Notes under the pieces: model-generated
Database searches by the model: none
Seen by the model: the letters and a program-made list of their open reading frames with translations, nothing else
What the model was told of the DNA's origin: nothing
Made by a program: the position numbers and the translations under genes
In this document: positions 44,170 to 58,189 of the stretch, piece after piece
Layout: the number at the start of each line of letters is the position of its first letter
How positions within the stretch are numbered: the stretch's first letter is position 1
Source of the DNA: Spongilla lacustris
Taxonomy: Eukaryota > Porifera > Demospongiae > Spongillida > Spongillidae
Direction of reading: 5' to 3'
DNA length: 64,000 bases
Assembly (NCBI GenBank): GCA_949361645.1
Contig: OX442421.1
Span: forward strand, 703,001 to 767,000

Positions 44170-47100
44170 AGGTAATAAGGAAGCCTAGAGAAAAAAATAC
44201 AATGCTCAAATAAACCATTCAGTGCAATGCTAAGCTACATGTATCTACGTTACCAATTTCCAATGCCAGAGAAAACAGGCTGCAAATTTACCATGTTAAT
44301 GTGTACCTGATATATTTTATTCTGCAATTTGATTAGCCCAGAAAAAAACTTATTAAACATTTAACAGCCAATGGTTGCATGCAGTAGTGGTACCATTCTA
44401 TAATACCACGGCATTAAACCATTGGTGAAAATACCTACACATAAGAGTAAATGCAAATAAATATTTGTACCATTTCTCTGTTACTAAGTCAAAGTAGAGT
44501 GTCATTTGTTCAGTCCATGACTGCGTGTTCTGTAGTGCTCTGTAATATATATTTTTACATAATAACACACATCCAAATATAAGTAAATAAATACCTGTTG
44601 GTGTGATCAGTGAACAAAAATAAATCAGCTCTATCATAAAATTCACTAGAACTTCATTTCCTATGAGAACCTCTTAGGCAAAGCTTATTACAGCAAATAT
44701 TCAACCATCCAGCAATTTATCCAAGGTTGCAGCTGAACTACTGCCCTTCAATATCTGCACAGCTGTTATCCACCATTTGGGAGACTCACTCTTTCACATT
44801 CCACACTCTTGCCACTTACTATATGAGATTTTGCACAGGCCACTGGTCTCATCAATCATGCAGATGGTTTAGATATAGAAAAAGAAGTTTTAAAGCGAAA
44901 TTAAACAAGATGAAAACAAGGCATAGTTCCTACTTGCAATAATAGAAACCAAGTCACATTGGTATGATAAGCACAATCCAATGAAGAGTGTACAACCAAG
45001 ACTGATTAACACTGGATTAGCTAGGGGTGTGACCACAACTATGATAACAGAAAGATTCATGTTTTTTAAATAATAATTATTATTTTTAAGCTCATATGGC
45101 TAGACATTACTTCATGGCCATCTGACATCAACTCAACTGCAGAATTCGAACATTCAAACAGTGGAATCCATAATCAACCCAATGCAAAGAATGCATTCAT
45201 TGAGGCACAAATACATGGTTAAAAGTGAAGAGGTCATCTATCTAGATAAAGAAAGGTCGCATTGAACACAAGCAAAGTAATTGTACAGTCCCATTGAAAT
45301 CACACCCAAAACACTTCTCACTCAGACAACTCAGAAATTGAAGAAAGAATGTGCAACTGATCAGCAAAAACATTCAACTAAACTTGTAGAAGCAATAAGC
45401 AACAACACGAGGAAACGAGTAGCGAACAAAATGCGAGCCATCATTTTTTGATTGTCCTAATATCACAGCAAGTACAAGTGTATTTGGAAATCAAGAAAGA
45501 CCTCTAACTACATGTAACCGTTTAGAAAGTTCATTCATAAAGTGATATCACTACATTAATGAAAATTGTTACCTAATTGCAAATCTGTGAAGCACATTTT
45601 GCAGAAAGAATCTCAAAAGATATCTATAATACACAAGAAGCAAACTAACAACCATCAGATAGAAAGTTCACCTTAAATTATGCTCAGTATAAACCTGTTA
45701 TGTCAAGCCATCCAAACTGATTGCAATCCAAAAAGAGGTAAATTAAATTACATTTACCCAGGCAACAAAATGATGCTACCTGAAGAACCAAAAAACAAAA
45801 CCTTGCAATACAAAATGCAAACTAGAATAGGTGTCTTTGACAAGCTACCTGAAAATTAGGAGGCAGGACCTGAACATTCTTGCTATGTTGGCTTGATAAG
45901 GCAGAAATGACATGCGGCCATGAAGATGATGGTCAAACTGTTGTATTGCACCATACTTCCTGGTCACCAAGTACATGGACTTATGGTAACTTAGCTACTA
46001 TATGCAAATAATTTGAAGAGAGCTTTATTGAACCCAAAGTCAGACGTTGGCATGCAGTGGTTCTAGTCATGAAGGAAAATGCACATGGTCCCACTGATAA
46101 CTGTACCAAACTGGGGGAATCAGTATAAGACCAGCCGCCTTTACCCTCCCCATCCTCACAGGCTCAGCAGCAGCAGATTTCAATTCAGATACATTTCACC
46201 AAGTCCATACTAAGTGAACTCAACACCAATTTGAATTTAACCAGATTTAAAACAGCTTTCTTCCAGCCAGCTAGCAATTTTTACACTTTACACTTCTACT
46301 ATGTATGATTACAGTGCAAATATTGTATCCATTTGTGATGAATGATTAGTAACCAGCAGTGAAAGACAAGCGTGGATTGGATTGTTGATAGTTAGAATGC
46401 TCTAATACATGTACATATAAATTATAAATGCTTTATTAGGTATTCAGGATAGCGTACTGCAAAAGATTTTCTGTCACAGTTAGAAACCGACCAAAGAAAA
46501 TGTCAGGAATTTGGTAATGCATGATCCATCGTTGCTGAGAAGGTACAAATTTCATCTTTTACTACATCTTCCAGCTGCTTTGCATGATTTTGGACTTACA
46601 TCATGCTACAACACTGAGAGGTAAATGGACTATGGTTAGCATTTACAGCAACACAACAGGTGCAAGGCATTCGATTTCATCATTAAAAAAAAATTTTTTC
46701 TCCAATTGCTATGCACCCAGTAAGGGGGCGGGGGGTAATTGCCAAAAAAAAGAAATGACTTATTGTTGAATTGGGATGCGTTGGGCAGTTGTTCATTGAC
46801 ATATGTAGATGAAATTCAGTATAGGAAGTGAGGGTCTATTGTGAATTAAACACCCCACCTCCTGCAAAAAGACATATCAGTCATTTTAACACCCACGCAT
46901 GGGCAATTGACAGTGTTTACCGCTAATGACAGCACACACACACAAACAAAAAGATATAAGCTCATATCACGATTAATCATCACTCTTGTATCTCCCAAAG
47001 AGGCAAATTGTTATCTGATTACTGCATCTTCATTTCCTTCTGTAATCATGAAAAGTGGTGCATGAGGATGGGGGTTTAGTGGACAAGGTGTTCGATGCAT

Positions 47101-47970
47101 CCAGCATTCCACCAAACTACTCATTATTAATAGTATAATAGGGATGCTGAGATATCACCTGTAGAGAGGAGTGACCACTGCCAGGGCTGTCAGGGAAGTT
47201 GCAAAGCAAGTATATGCGAAGTACTTTCACACATGACACTGTCTTCTGTGTGTCAGTATCCACCATTCAGAAAAGGGTGGAGAAGTTCAGGGAAAGATTC
47301 AGTGATGGGAGGATGAGGTATGGTGAAACAGGCATTCTAAGAATCAAAAGCTTTGAAAGAGTACAGGGAATTGTTCACAAAGCAAAATGAAGGAATAAAT
47401 AGAATACAAGTACTATGAGGACCAGAACACAGAAAGAAAGATCTAAGGGAGTAGACACTGTGTAGTGAAGACCCAAAGGATGTGGGAGAGAAAGGAACAT
47501 AGTGAGAGATCAGCAGTTCAGACTGGATGCCATGAGGAGAGACTATGGAATTGATGAGGAGTCATTCTCCCAGCAGTAGCACACCAATGTACAGCATTGG
47601 TATGGAGAGGCAGTGTGGTAAGGTGGACTATAGGTTGCAAAAGCTTGGCACATTGCCTACAGTGATCAGATCAATCATTTTGAAGAGATCTCAGCAACTA
47701 AGAGATGGCCAGAATCCTTCCTTCAGGGGTTATACAGGGTAGCCCTTTGGCTTAAAGGTAGCTGGAGCTTTTATGGTAGTAGCATTAGTCTGACTAAAGG
47801 CAACTTTGCAAAGGGAGTCCACTGAGCAGCAGGGGGTGGCTCACAGACAGAAAAGGAGGCTTGACATATACCATAGCACTGTGAATCTCCAAATACTCAA
47901 AAATCAACATAGATAGAAATTTAGCAGAGGTGGAGTGAAATTTTTACACAAGAATTCTTCAAAAGTCATG
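44170..47970. other. Gene-poor, AT-rich sequence
   Basis: No recognised exon, RNA gene or repeat family in about 3.8 kb. A few short open frames (for example 47199-47390) lack any supporting motif. Confidence 0.45.
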
Positions 47971-47978
47971 AATTATCA

Positions 47979-48130
47979 CCCCCCCCCCCCCCCCAACCCA
48001 CAGTGAGCAGGAGCTTGGGAGGGAGGCGGTGGTGACCAGGGTGTGCTCCTCTCCAGTGAGGGACAGGAGGAAGATGCTGGTGGATGTAAAGACCATGGAG
48101 TGGAGCCATACCCACTGCTGGAGGTGAAAG
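47979..48130 (+). CDS. Possible exon after a poly-C run
   Basis: After a C14-15 run at 47980-47994 the plus strand reads EQELGREAVVTRVCSSPVRD and RRKMLVDVKTMEWSH before a stop. It looks coding in composition, but no splice sites or family were identified. Confidence 0.25.
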
Positions 48131-49835
48131 ATAATGAAGATCGGTACTTTCTGTTCGCCTAATAATAAGATGCCAATATGGCAATATTAAAACACACAAA
48201 TTCTGATACTTCATGAGGTTCATATCTCTTGGGCCGATTGTAAAATGAACTTTACTATGTGTTACAGTTGCTAAAGAATGAATTCACCTTTCTCTATTTG
48301 CACTAGGTTGGCAAGTGTCCTAAGTGTTCCCGTTCGGTTGAACAACCTAAATGATAGAACAACAGGCACAATGGAGCGCGATATAAAAAGGTATAGGCCT
48401 ATTCATTTGTTGTGTTTTGCTAAGGTTTTTTTTTAACTTGAAGACTAGCTCCGACCGGACGGTACGGTAAGTGTTTATACCGCACTGTTCCATTGTTTTA
48501 AGTCAAACATCGGAGATAGGAGACAAGAAAGGTAAGCATATCACTTACCCGATAATGTATCTGTTGCTTTATATATCGAATCATGTATAAACAGAACGAG
48601 GATATGATATGTGGTGAGTGAAATATTTTTTTTTACGATATGAATTTATTGTTCGTATTCTGTACAGGTGCCTTGGATCGAATATATGCAGATTGCCGCC
48701 TCGGACTGTTAGTTTGTTGTTTTTTTTTTTGTACATGTGCAAAATGATTAAAATTTTAAATTGACTAAACTGGATCGGGAACGAGGGGTGGGAGTGGTAG
48801 GAGGATAATATATGGAATATTAAGCGCTTAGTATACGGTGACCGACAACGTAGCCACAAAGTGAATTCAACGGTTTGCTAAGCAACCACAAATGTCGCGT
48901 GATCGGTTATATTTGAATATACGCACCTGCGTATATGGTTCTATACGCTGGTGTGTATAATACGCTATCGTATAACAAAGTTTTTGCACAGTGATTACTG
49001 AATGCATTTGGGAAAGATATTGATGACTGTACGTCGCAGATGTACATACATGTTAATTGGTTGTTGGCTATAAATTATATGTGTTCCTCTTATCATTGAG
49101 TCCATATACCAGTATATGATCCTTGGGGAAGAGAAATCGAAGCTTCCCGTGTTGACTTGTCACCGTACATGCATACCCGATGGAAAAAATTCGCGATAAT
49201 ATCGCGATATTTTTAATCGCGGCGATTATCGCGATAATCGCCGACAAATCGCGCTAAACCCTAGCACTGTTCTGTAAAGATGGTGTATAATACCGTATGT
49301 CATAAATGCCTCGCCCCCCAGGAAGGCGTATCACAAATCACGAGATCCATGTAGCACATTGCAGTCGTAACTTCAGCTAGGAGGAGTAAGCTCTATCGAT
49401 AAGTGCGTTAGACTAGTGTGTGCATGTGTGCGCGCGCGCGACATGTACTCAACTAGCTGTTGTAATACGTGTGGTGTGTGTACAGGTATCAATACGTTGT
49501 TCTTTGCTTCTGGGTGCATGCAGCATGGTCTGTGATAATTTACGTGTCTTGTTCTATAGGCTATAGCTAAATGCTTATTTTCGAACCAGTGCTAATGGAA
49601 TACCGAATATAAAAAGGCAGAATGGCAATAATGCCAATAAATAATGTGTGCTTGCGTAGGACAAATGGTGTTCACTCTTCTATGAAACGGAACTCAAAAA
49701 GACTATGATCTACTTGTATACATGTAAGTGTCCATTGCAACTCTATACCAGTGTAGATATTGCATTTAGCTGGGATGAATGAATGTGTTCTGTTTCTGTG
49801 TTGTGTATGTGTGCACACCAACATACAGTTTTGAC
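48131..49835. other. No gene recognised; contains a cluster of GCGATAATCGC palindromes
   Basis: At 49190-49255 short palindromes built from TCGCGATA and GCGATAATCGC crowd together, including a perfect 24-bp palindrome at 49220-49243 (half-site CGGCGATTATCG). A short (CG)n/TG tract lies at about 49420-49440. No coding signal was found. Confidence 0.5.
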
Positions 49836-49964
49836 CTACAATGCACCTAATGCATTACAGCTGTAATAGCACAGATCCATGCATGTGGTGTTAGCAGGGC
49901 CGGGGCCATGTATTCACGTTTGTCAGAATGTCTATCTATGCAAGCCTTGTCATTGTTGGCTACA

Positions 49965-50200
49965 TGTTTGTGTGTGTGAATGTGTATGTGTGCTTGTGTC
50001 CCTGTGAGTTGTGTGCATGTGTGAGGTGTCTGGTATGCTTGTATGTGCTGTGTGTATAGCTCGTAAGCTGTGTGTGCATGTGTATGTGTGCATGTGTATG
50101 TGTGTATGTGTGCATGTGTATGTGTGTATGTGTGCATTTGTATGGTGTCACATATTACAGTGCATGTGTGTGTGCATATGTGAATGTATACATGTATTGG
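49965..50200 (+). repeat. TG-rich microsatellite (tgtgtatgtgtgcatg units)
   Basis: Imperfect tandem units of 'tgtgtatgtgtgca' occur, most regular at 50068-50140. The overlapping open frames on both strands are repeat artefacts. Confidence 0.85.
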
Positions 50201-50446
50201 AGGGGTCTAAAATAGGGCCTGGTGTCCACTGGCAAGGTCCTATAGCGCACATGTGCTAGAACAACAGCCTGGGACAAGGAAACAATAGAGCTTTTTAACA
50301 AGAGCTAACAACCACTTTCTATTTAGTACATATCTGAAGAAGAAAGTGGACAGGACGGTGAACAGTTTATTGTTCACTGTCCAAAGTGTAGATCTGATGG
50401 TATTTAACATGGGAAAAAAATTCACCTTTTTTTTCTTCATATTATG

Positions 50447-50480
50447 TACAGGGTGATCCAAAAGTCGCGCAAAATGTTTG
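50447..50480 (+). mobile_element. Lone mariner-type terminal inverted repeat
   Basis: TACAGGGTGATCCAAAAGTC is a typical Tc1/mariner end (TA plus CAGGGTG.TCCAAAAGT). No inverted partner was seen in the window, so this is a solitary end or a diverged element. Confidence 0.45.
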
Positions 50481-51097
50481 AATTGCTATAACTCCAGAAC
50501 TGAACATTGTAAAATTATGCTGTTTGAAGTAAAAATCATGCCAATGACTAACTTAAAGCTATTTACATAAAGTTATTATTAAGTTTATTTAATACATGCC
50601 AATGCATTGATCTACAAGCAACAACCCCCAGAGAGTGTGTAAAAATTAATTTTTATAGCTATTAATATTACTTATCACGTGATCTACCTTGTCTAAGGTT
50701 TTTGTGGGAAAACCCCCGCTCAAAGTCAAGCTATAGCATATAAATCACCAATATCGCGGTAAATCTTTGCAATTGAGCATCCAATAATCGTGCCAATAAA
50801 CAGTTTACCATCTTGCCTGGTGCCTAACGAAGCCAAATGTTTAAAACGGAATTGATTAATTTCCGTTAATTGGACTTGGGAAAAGCAGAGTTTGAATTAT
50901 TAGACCCGTAGAGGAAGTCATACTTTAATTGTGGAACTAACAATTGCATTGATTAGTGTTTTGGAAGCAGAGTGTAAAGCTGTTGAAGTTAGGCAGCGCT
51001 TACGCATGCGCGGTATCCATATAAAATAATGTTAGGTCCGAGAACGAGAGTTCCTCACGTGAACATAATTGAATAATTATCGCATTCACGTGATACA

Positions 51098-51747
51098 TTG
51101 CCACAACACAGCCCCACCCTCCTAAACTTTGCATCTCTGCAACATCATATTGCGGGCACTTTGCATTCACCTATCCGAATAGTCATCGTGGCCCTTGCAG
51201 ATGCAGGAGCAAATATTGTAAAACCCAGTGTTTTTACCATCAATGACCCCAAGCCGTTAAATAAGTTGTTTCCCAGGCAGTGCTTCAGTGCTTTAAAAAC
51301 ACAGCATCTTTATAGAACCCAAATCATGCCATACCGCGCCGTTTGTAACAGCAGTAACGGTTTTAATAACAAACCAAACTCGGTGGGCATCATTTCAATT
51401 CGATCCATCGATCCGGCAAGTACGCGCGTACAGCACTGCAGCTACACGGGTGCATGTAACCACGTAGAGCAGAACGTGATTCATCAAAGACGCTATGGTA
51501 TACGCGAATAGGTAAGCATCGGTTCAGAATGAAAGCCTACGTACTACGCACGGCGCATTCGTTTCCTATTACAGACAGCCGGTATTCAGAGAAACTGCGT
51601 CGTTTCGAGCAGAACCAACCCAACAACATGCAACTCGCTGAAACAGCTCGCACTGTAACGTCCCACCACGCTAAGGTACGTGTGCCTCAGGGGAGCAAGA
51701 GCCAAAGAAGATTCCCAATGGAGCACACATTATTAATTAAGAGATGA
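51098..51747 (+). CDS. Unrecognised open frames, low support
   Basis: Two adjacent open frames (51098-51511 and 51529-51747) include VALADAGANIVKPSVFTIND. The first part is hydrophobic, the rest Asn/Ser-rich. No domain is recognised, and the sequence is relatively CpG-rich compared with its neighbours. They may be chance ORFs or an old mobile element. Confidence 0.2.
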
Positions 51748-51829
51748 CCCAATGACATTAAAGGGGGTTCCCATTAGAGGGGTCCCAATGGTCTGGACAT
51801 CAAAGGAAATAAGAGGGTCTCTATCTCTT

Positions 51830-54800
51830 AGGTAGGACAGTGTCCATTGTCACAGAATGTGCATAGGGTGACTGCAGATGGAGCGAATGTGCTTCCACTG
51901 TATGCCTTGTTGACATATCTACAGGAATGGTAGAGGTGGTTAGAAAAATTCTTAGCTGATACCGCACTAGTGAGAAATGTGTGGGGAACACCCATGGTGT
52001 ATGTTTGGTGTAATTTCTGGGACACTGTCAAGTGTCACAGAATGCATAGGGTGACTGCAGATGGAGCGCATGTGCTTCCACTGCATACCTTGTTGACACA
52101 TGTATACGGAGGGTAGGGGTGGTTAGAAAATGTTTAGCTGAGTCCCCACTAGTGAGACATGTGTGTGGTACACCACTGTTGAGTTGGTGTAATTTCTGGG
52201 ACACTGTCAAGTGTCACATAATGCATTGGGTGACTGCAGAATGGAGCAAATGTGTTTCCACTGGATGCCTTGTTGAGCCATGTACAGGAAGGTTAGGGGT
52301 GGTTAGAAAAATGTTTAACTGAGTCCCCACTAGTTGGACATGTGTGATTAACACCCCTGGTGTATGTTTGTAATTTCTGGGACTCTATCAAGTGTCACAG
52401 AATGCATAGGTTGACTGCAGATGGAGCGAATGTGCTGCCCTGCATGCCTTGTTGACACATGTATAGGGAGGGTAGGGGTGAATAGAAAAATGTTTAGCTG
52501 AGTCCCCACTAGTGAAACATGTGTGTGGTACACCAATGTTGAGTTGGTGTAATTTCTGGGACACTGTCAAGTGTCACATAATGCATTGGGTGACTGCAGA
52601 TGTACTTCCACTGCATACCTTGTTGACACATTTACAGGAAGGGTAGTGGTTGTTTGAAAAATGTTTAGCTGAGTCCACACTAGTGAGGCATGTGTGGGGA
52701 AGACCCCTGGTGTATTTTTGTAAATTCTGGGACTCTATCAAGTGTCACAGAATGCGTAGGTTGACTGCAGATGGAGCGAATGTGCTTCCACTGCATGCCT
52801 TGTTGACACATTTACCGGAAGGGTAGGGGTGGTTAGAAAAATGTTAAGCTGAGTCCCCACTAGTGAGACATGTGTGGGGAAGACCCCTGGTGTATGTTTG
52901 TAATTTCTGGGACTCTATCAAGTGTCACAGAATGCATAGGATGACTGCAGATGGAGTGAATGCACTTCCACTGCATGCCTTGTTGACACATGTGGAGTTG
53001 GTGTAATTTCTGGGACACTGTCAAGTGCCACAGAATGCATAGAGTGACTGCAGAATTGAGCAAATGTGTTTCCACTGCATGCCTTGTTGAGCCATGTACA
53101 GGAAGGGTAGGGTTGGTTAGAAAAGTGTTTAGTTGAGTCCCCACTAGTGAGACATGTGTGGGGAACACCCCTGGTGTATGTTTGTAATTTCTGGGACACT
53201 ATCAAATGTCACAGAATGCATAAGGTGACTGCAGATGTTCTTCCACAGCATGCCTTGTTGACACAATGTATAGGGAGGGTAGGGGTGGTTAGAAAATTGT
53301 TTAGTTGAGTCCCCACTAGTAAGACAAGTGTGTGATACACCACTGTTGAGTTGGTGTACTTTCTGGGACACTGTCAAGGCATTGGGTGACTGCAGAATGG
53401 AGCAAATATGTTTCTACTGCATGCCTTGTTGAGCCATGTACTGGAAGGGTAGGGGTGGTAAGAAAAATGTTTAGCTGAGTCCTTAATCTGTATGGAACAC
53501 CCTTTGTGTATTTTTGTAATTTCTGGGACTCTATCAAGTGTCACAGAATGAATAAGATCTGCTTCCACTGCATGCCTTGTTGACACATTTACAGGAAGGG
53601 TAGGGGTGGTTAGAAAAATGTTAAGCTAAGTCCCCACTAGTGAAACATGTGTGTGGTTCACCAATGTTGAGTTGGTGTAATTTCTGGAACACTGTCAAGT
53701 GTCACAGAATGCATTGGGTGATTGCAGAATGGAGCAAATGTGTTTTCACTGCATTCCTTGTTGGGCCATGTACAGGAAGGGTAGCTGTGGTTAGAAAAAT
53801 GTTTAGCTGAATCCTTAATGTGTGGGAAACACCCCTTGTGTATTTTCTGGGACTCTATCAAGTGTCACAGAATGCATAATGTGACTGCAAATATGTTTCT
53901 ACTGCATGCCTTGTTGACACATGTATAGGGAGGGTAGGGGTGGTTAGATAAATGTTTAGCTGAGTCCCCACTAGTGAGACATGTGTGTGGTACACCACTG
54001 TTGAGTTGGTGTAATTTCTGGGACACTGTCAAGTGCCACAGAATGCATAGAGTGACTGCAGAATTGAGGGTAGGGGTGGTTAGAAAATTGTTTAGTTGAG
54101 TCCCCACTAGTAAGACATGTGTGTGATACACCACTGTTGAGTTGGTGTACTTTCTGGGACACTGTCAAGGCATTGGGTGACTGCAGAATGGAGCAAATAT
54201 GTTTCTACTGCATGCCTTGTTGAGCCATGTACAGGAAGGGTAGGGGTGGTTAGAAAAATGTTTAGCTGAGTTCCCACTAGTGAGGCATATGGGGGGAAGA
54301 CCCCTAGTGTATGCTTGTAATTTCTGGGACTCTATCAAGTGTCACAGAATGCATAGGATGACTGCAGATGGAGTGAATGCACTTCCACTGCATGCCTTGT
54401 TGACACATGTATAGGGAGGGTAGGGGTGGTTAGAAAATTATTTAGCTGAGTTCCCACTAGTAAGACAAGTGTGTGATACACCACTGTTGAGTTGGTTTAC
54501 TTTCTGGGACACTGTCAAGGCATTGGGTGATTGCAGAATGGAGCAAATATGTTTCTACTGCATGCCTTGTTGACACATGTATAGGGAGGGTGAGGGTGGT
54601 TAGAAAATTATTTAGCTGAGTTCCCACTAGTGAGACATGTGTGTGGTACACCACTGTTGAGTTGGTGTAATTTCTGGGACACTGTCAAGTGCCACAGAAT
54701 GCATAGAGTGACTGCAGAATTGAGCAAATGTGTTCCACTGCATGCCTTGTTGAGCCATGTACAGGAATGGTAGGGGTGGTTAGAAAAGTGTTTAGCTGAG

Positions 54801-57240
54801 TCCCTACTAGTGAGACATGTCTGGGGAACACCCCTGGTGTATTTTTGTAATTTCTGGGACACTATCAAGTGTCACAGAATGCATATAGTGACTGCAGATG
54901 TTCTTCCACAGCATGCCTTGTTGACACATGTATAGGGAGGGTAGGAGTGGTTAGAAAATTGTTTAGTTGAGTCCCCACTAGTAAGACAAGTGTGTGATAC
55001 ACCACTGTTGAGTTGGTTTACTTACTGGGACACTGTCAAGGCATTGGGTGACTGCAGAATGGAGCAAATATGTTTCTACTGCATGCCTTGTTGACACATG
55101 TACAGGAAGGGTAGAGGTGGTTAGAAAAATGTTTAGCTGAGTCCCCACTAGTGAGACATGTGTGGGGAAGACCCCTGGTGTATATTTGTAGTTTCTGGGA
55201 CTCTATCAAGTGTCACTGAATGCATAGGATGACTGCAGGTGGAGTGAATGCACTTCCACTGCATGCCTTGTTGACACATGTATAGGGAGGGTAGGGGTGG
55301 TTAGAATAATATTTAGCTGAGTCCCCACTAGTGAGACATGTGTGTGGTACACCACTGTTGAGTTGGTGTAATTTCTGGGACACTGTCAAGTGTCACAGAA
55401 TGCATAGGGTGACTGCAGAATTGAGCAAATGTGTTTCCACTGCATGCCTTGTTGAGCCATGTACAGGAAGGGTAGGGGTGGTTAGAAAAGTGTTTAGCTG
55501 AGTCCCCACTAGTAAGACAAGTGTGTGATACACCACTGTTGAGTTGGTGTACTTTCTGGGACAGTGTCAAGGCATTGGGTGACTGCAGAATGGAGCAAAT
55601 ATGTTTCTACTGCATGCCTTGTTGAGCCATGTACAGGAAGGGTAGGGGTGGTAAGAAAAATGTTTTGCTGAGTCCTTAATCTGTGGGAAACACCCCTGGT
55701 GTATTTTTGTAATTTCTGGGACTCTATCAAGTGTCACAGAATGCATAGGGTGACGGCAGATGTGCTTCCACTTCATGCCTTGTTGACACATTTACAGGAA
55801 GGGTAGGGGTAGTTAGAAAAATATTTAGCTGAGTCCCCACTAGTGAGACATGTGTGGGGAAGACCCCTGGTGTGTTTTTGTAAATTCAGGGACACTATCA
55901 AGTGTCACAGAATGCATAAAGTGACTGTAGAATGGAGCGAATGTGTGTCCAGTGCATACCTTGTTAAGCCATGTACAGGAAGGGTAGAGGTGGTTAGAAA
56001 AATGTTTAGCTGAGTCCCCACTAGTTAGACATGTGTGGGGAATACCCTTGGTGTATTTTTGTAATTTCTGGGACTCTATCAAGTGTCACGGAATGCATAG
56101 GGTGACTGCAGATGGAGTGAATGCGCTTCCACTGCATGCCTTGTTGACACCTGTATAGGGAGGGTAGGGGTGGTTAGAGAAATGTTTAGCTGAGTCCCCA
56201 CTAGTGACACATGTGTGTGGTACACCACTATTGAGTTGGTGTAATTTCTGGGACACTGTCAAGTGTCACAGACTGCATTGGGTGACTGCAGAATTGAGCA
56301 AATGTGTTTCCACTGAATGCCTTGTTGAGCCATGTACAGGAAGGGTAGGGTTGGTTAGAAAAATGTTTAGCTGAGTCCTTAATGTGTGGAAAACACCCCT
56401 TGTGTATTTTTGTAATTTCTGGGACTCTATCAAGTGTCACAGAATGCGTAAGGTGACTGCAGATGTGCTTCTACTGCATGCCTTGTTGACACATTTACAG
56501 GAAGGGTAGGGGTGGTTAGAAAAATGTTTAGCTGAGTCTCCACTAATGAGACATGTGTGGGGAACACCACTGATGTATGTTTGTAATTTCTGGGACTCTA
56601 TCAAGTGTCACAGAATGCGTAGGTTGACTGCAGATGGAGCGATTGTGCTTCCACTGCATGCCATGTTGACACATGTATAGGGAGTGTAGGGGTGATTAGA
56701 AAAATGTTTAGCTGAGTCCCCACTAGTGAAACATGTGTGTGGTACACCAATATTGAGTTGGTGTAATTTCTGGGACACTGTCAAGTGTCACAGAATGCAT
56801 TGGGTGACTGCAGAATGGTGCAATTGTGTTTCCACTGCATGCCTTGTTGACACATTTACAGGAAGGGTAGGGTGGTTATAAAAATGTTTATTTCAGTCCC
56901 CATTAGTAAGACAAGTGTGTAATCCACCACTGTTGAGTTGGTGTACTTTCTGGGACAATGTCAAGGCATTGGGTGACTGCAGAATGGAGCAAATGTGTTT
57001 CCACTGCATGCCTTTTTGAGTCATGTATAGGGTTATTTGAAAATTGTTTAGCTGAGTCCCCACTAGTGAGACATGTGTGGGGAAGACCCCTGGTGTGTTT
57101 TTGTAATTTCTGGGACTTTATCAAGTGTCAGAGAATGCATAGGGTGACTGCAGAATGGTTCGAATGTGCTTCCACTGCATGCCTTGTTGACAGATCTATA
57201 GGAAGGGTATGGGTGGTTTGAAAACTGTTTAGCTGAGCGG
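51830..57240 (+). repeat. Satellite array, about 180-bp monomers, about 30 copies
   Basis: The phrase 'tttctgggac' recurs about every 180 bp (52013, 52193, 52374, 52553 and onward), together with 'actgcatgccttgttga' and 'gctgagtccccactagtgag'. Two monomer types alternate. One has 'gggactctatcaag', preceded by 'gaagacccctggtgtat'. The other has 'gggacactgtcaag', preceded by 'tacaccactgttgagttgg'. Partial monomers and deletions disturb the order. Short minus-strand ORFs across it are artefacts. Confidence 0.95.
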
Positions 57241-58189
57241 TCCCTAGTAATCAAACATGGGTGTTGAACACCAGTGGTGTGTTTGTGGATTCTGTCTGGT
57301 TCTCCATCACAGGAACAGTGGGGTGTTTCAGACTGTTACTGATAGATATTTATCTCTCTTTCTGACTGCTAAAAGTGGCTTGTGTGTCTCAAGATGATAG
57401 TGTGCGGACTGGTTGAGAGAAATCTCTCTATCTCATTATTACATAGGTGTTGCTGTGTGGATAAAGGTCTCTCTGCCTTTCTGGTATGAATGGGTTGTCT
57501 CTCACCATGACTGGTATAAATTGTCAGCTATGTACAAAGGGGTCTAACTGTCTAAATTGTGGATAATGGTGTCTGTGTCTAACTTACAGTGAAGGTTCTA
57601 AAGTGTTTGTGCATTAGTGCTCATTTTTTACACTAGTACTGAGTGCTTGAGCCTTATGGTACCCCTTCTATTTCAGGAATCAGTGGTATGTGGTGTACAT
57701 AATGTACCTGCAGAGTAGAGTTGTGCTGCCTCAAGTACGTCTCTATGCACTTGTCTTTATGCCCTGGACCATGCACTGTCCCCAGTGATGGAGGAATAAA
57801 GAACTGGATATACCAATCCTTTACCTCCATCTTCAAGTGTACTACATGATAAAGAATTGTCAAGGTCACATGACTCCCATTTTGTGTTTTTGTGTGTAAA
57901 GACCTGTATGTACAGTTTTTAGAAATAACATGATAACAAAGGCAAATATGAAGAGAGTTATGTGCATTTGTGGAATCCTATGTAGTTATAATGAGCTCCA
58001 CCCACAAAAGGGCAATGCACATTGACAGAGGGAGCTACTGTAACTTGTTCTGGGAGAGAGGGTTATGGTTGTGCAAGTTTGAATGGCAAGTGACTTTAGA
58101 TCACTGTACTGTTAATACAAATTAACTCGCAGTTACAATAATATGCACTTGGATTACAATATTGACATAACAGCTTGCACAAATAAGTT
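57241..58189. other. Unique sequence, no gene recognised
   Basis: A minus-strand open frame at 57654-57869 (VKDWYIQFFIPPSLGTVHG) might be an exon but has no confirmed splice sites. Confidence 0.3.

Noticed and set aside
49847..50259. His/Thr- and Cys/Val-rich ORFs on both strands
   Set aside because: They are translations of a TG-rich microsatellite.
51830..57240. Many 60-100-residue minus-strand ORFs
   Set aside because: All are readings of the satellite monomer and repeat every 180 bp.
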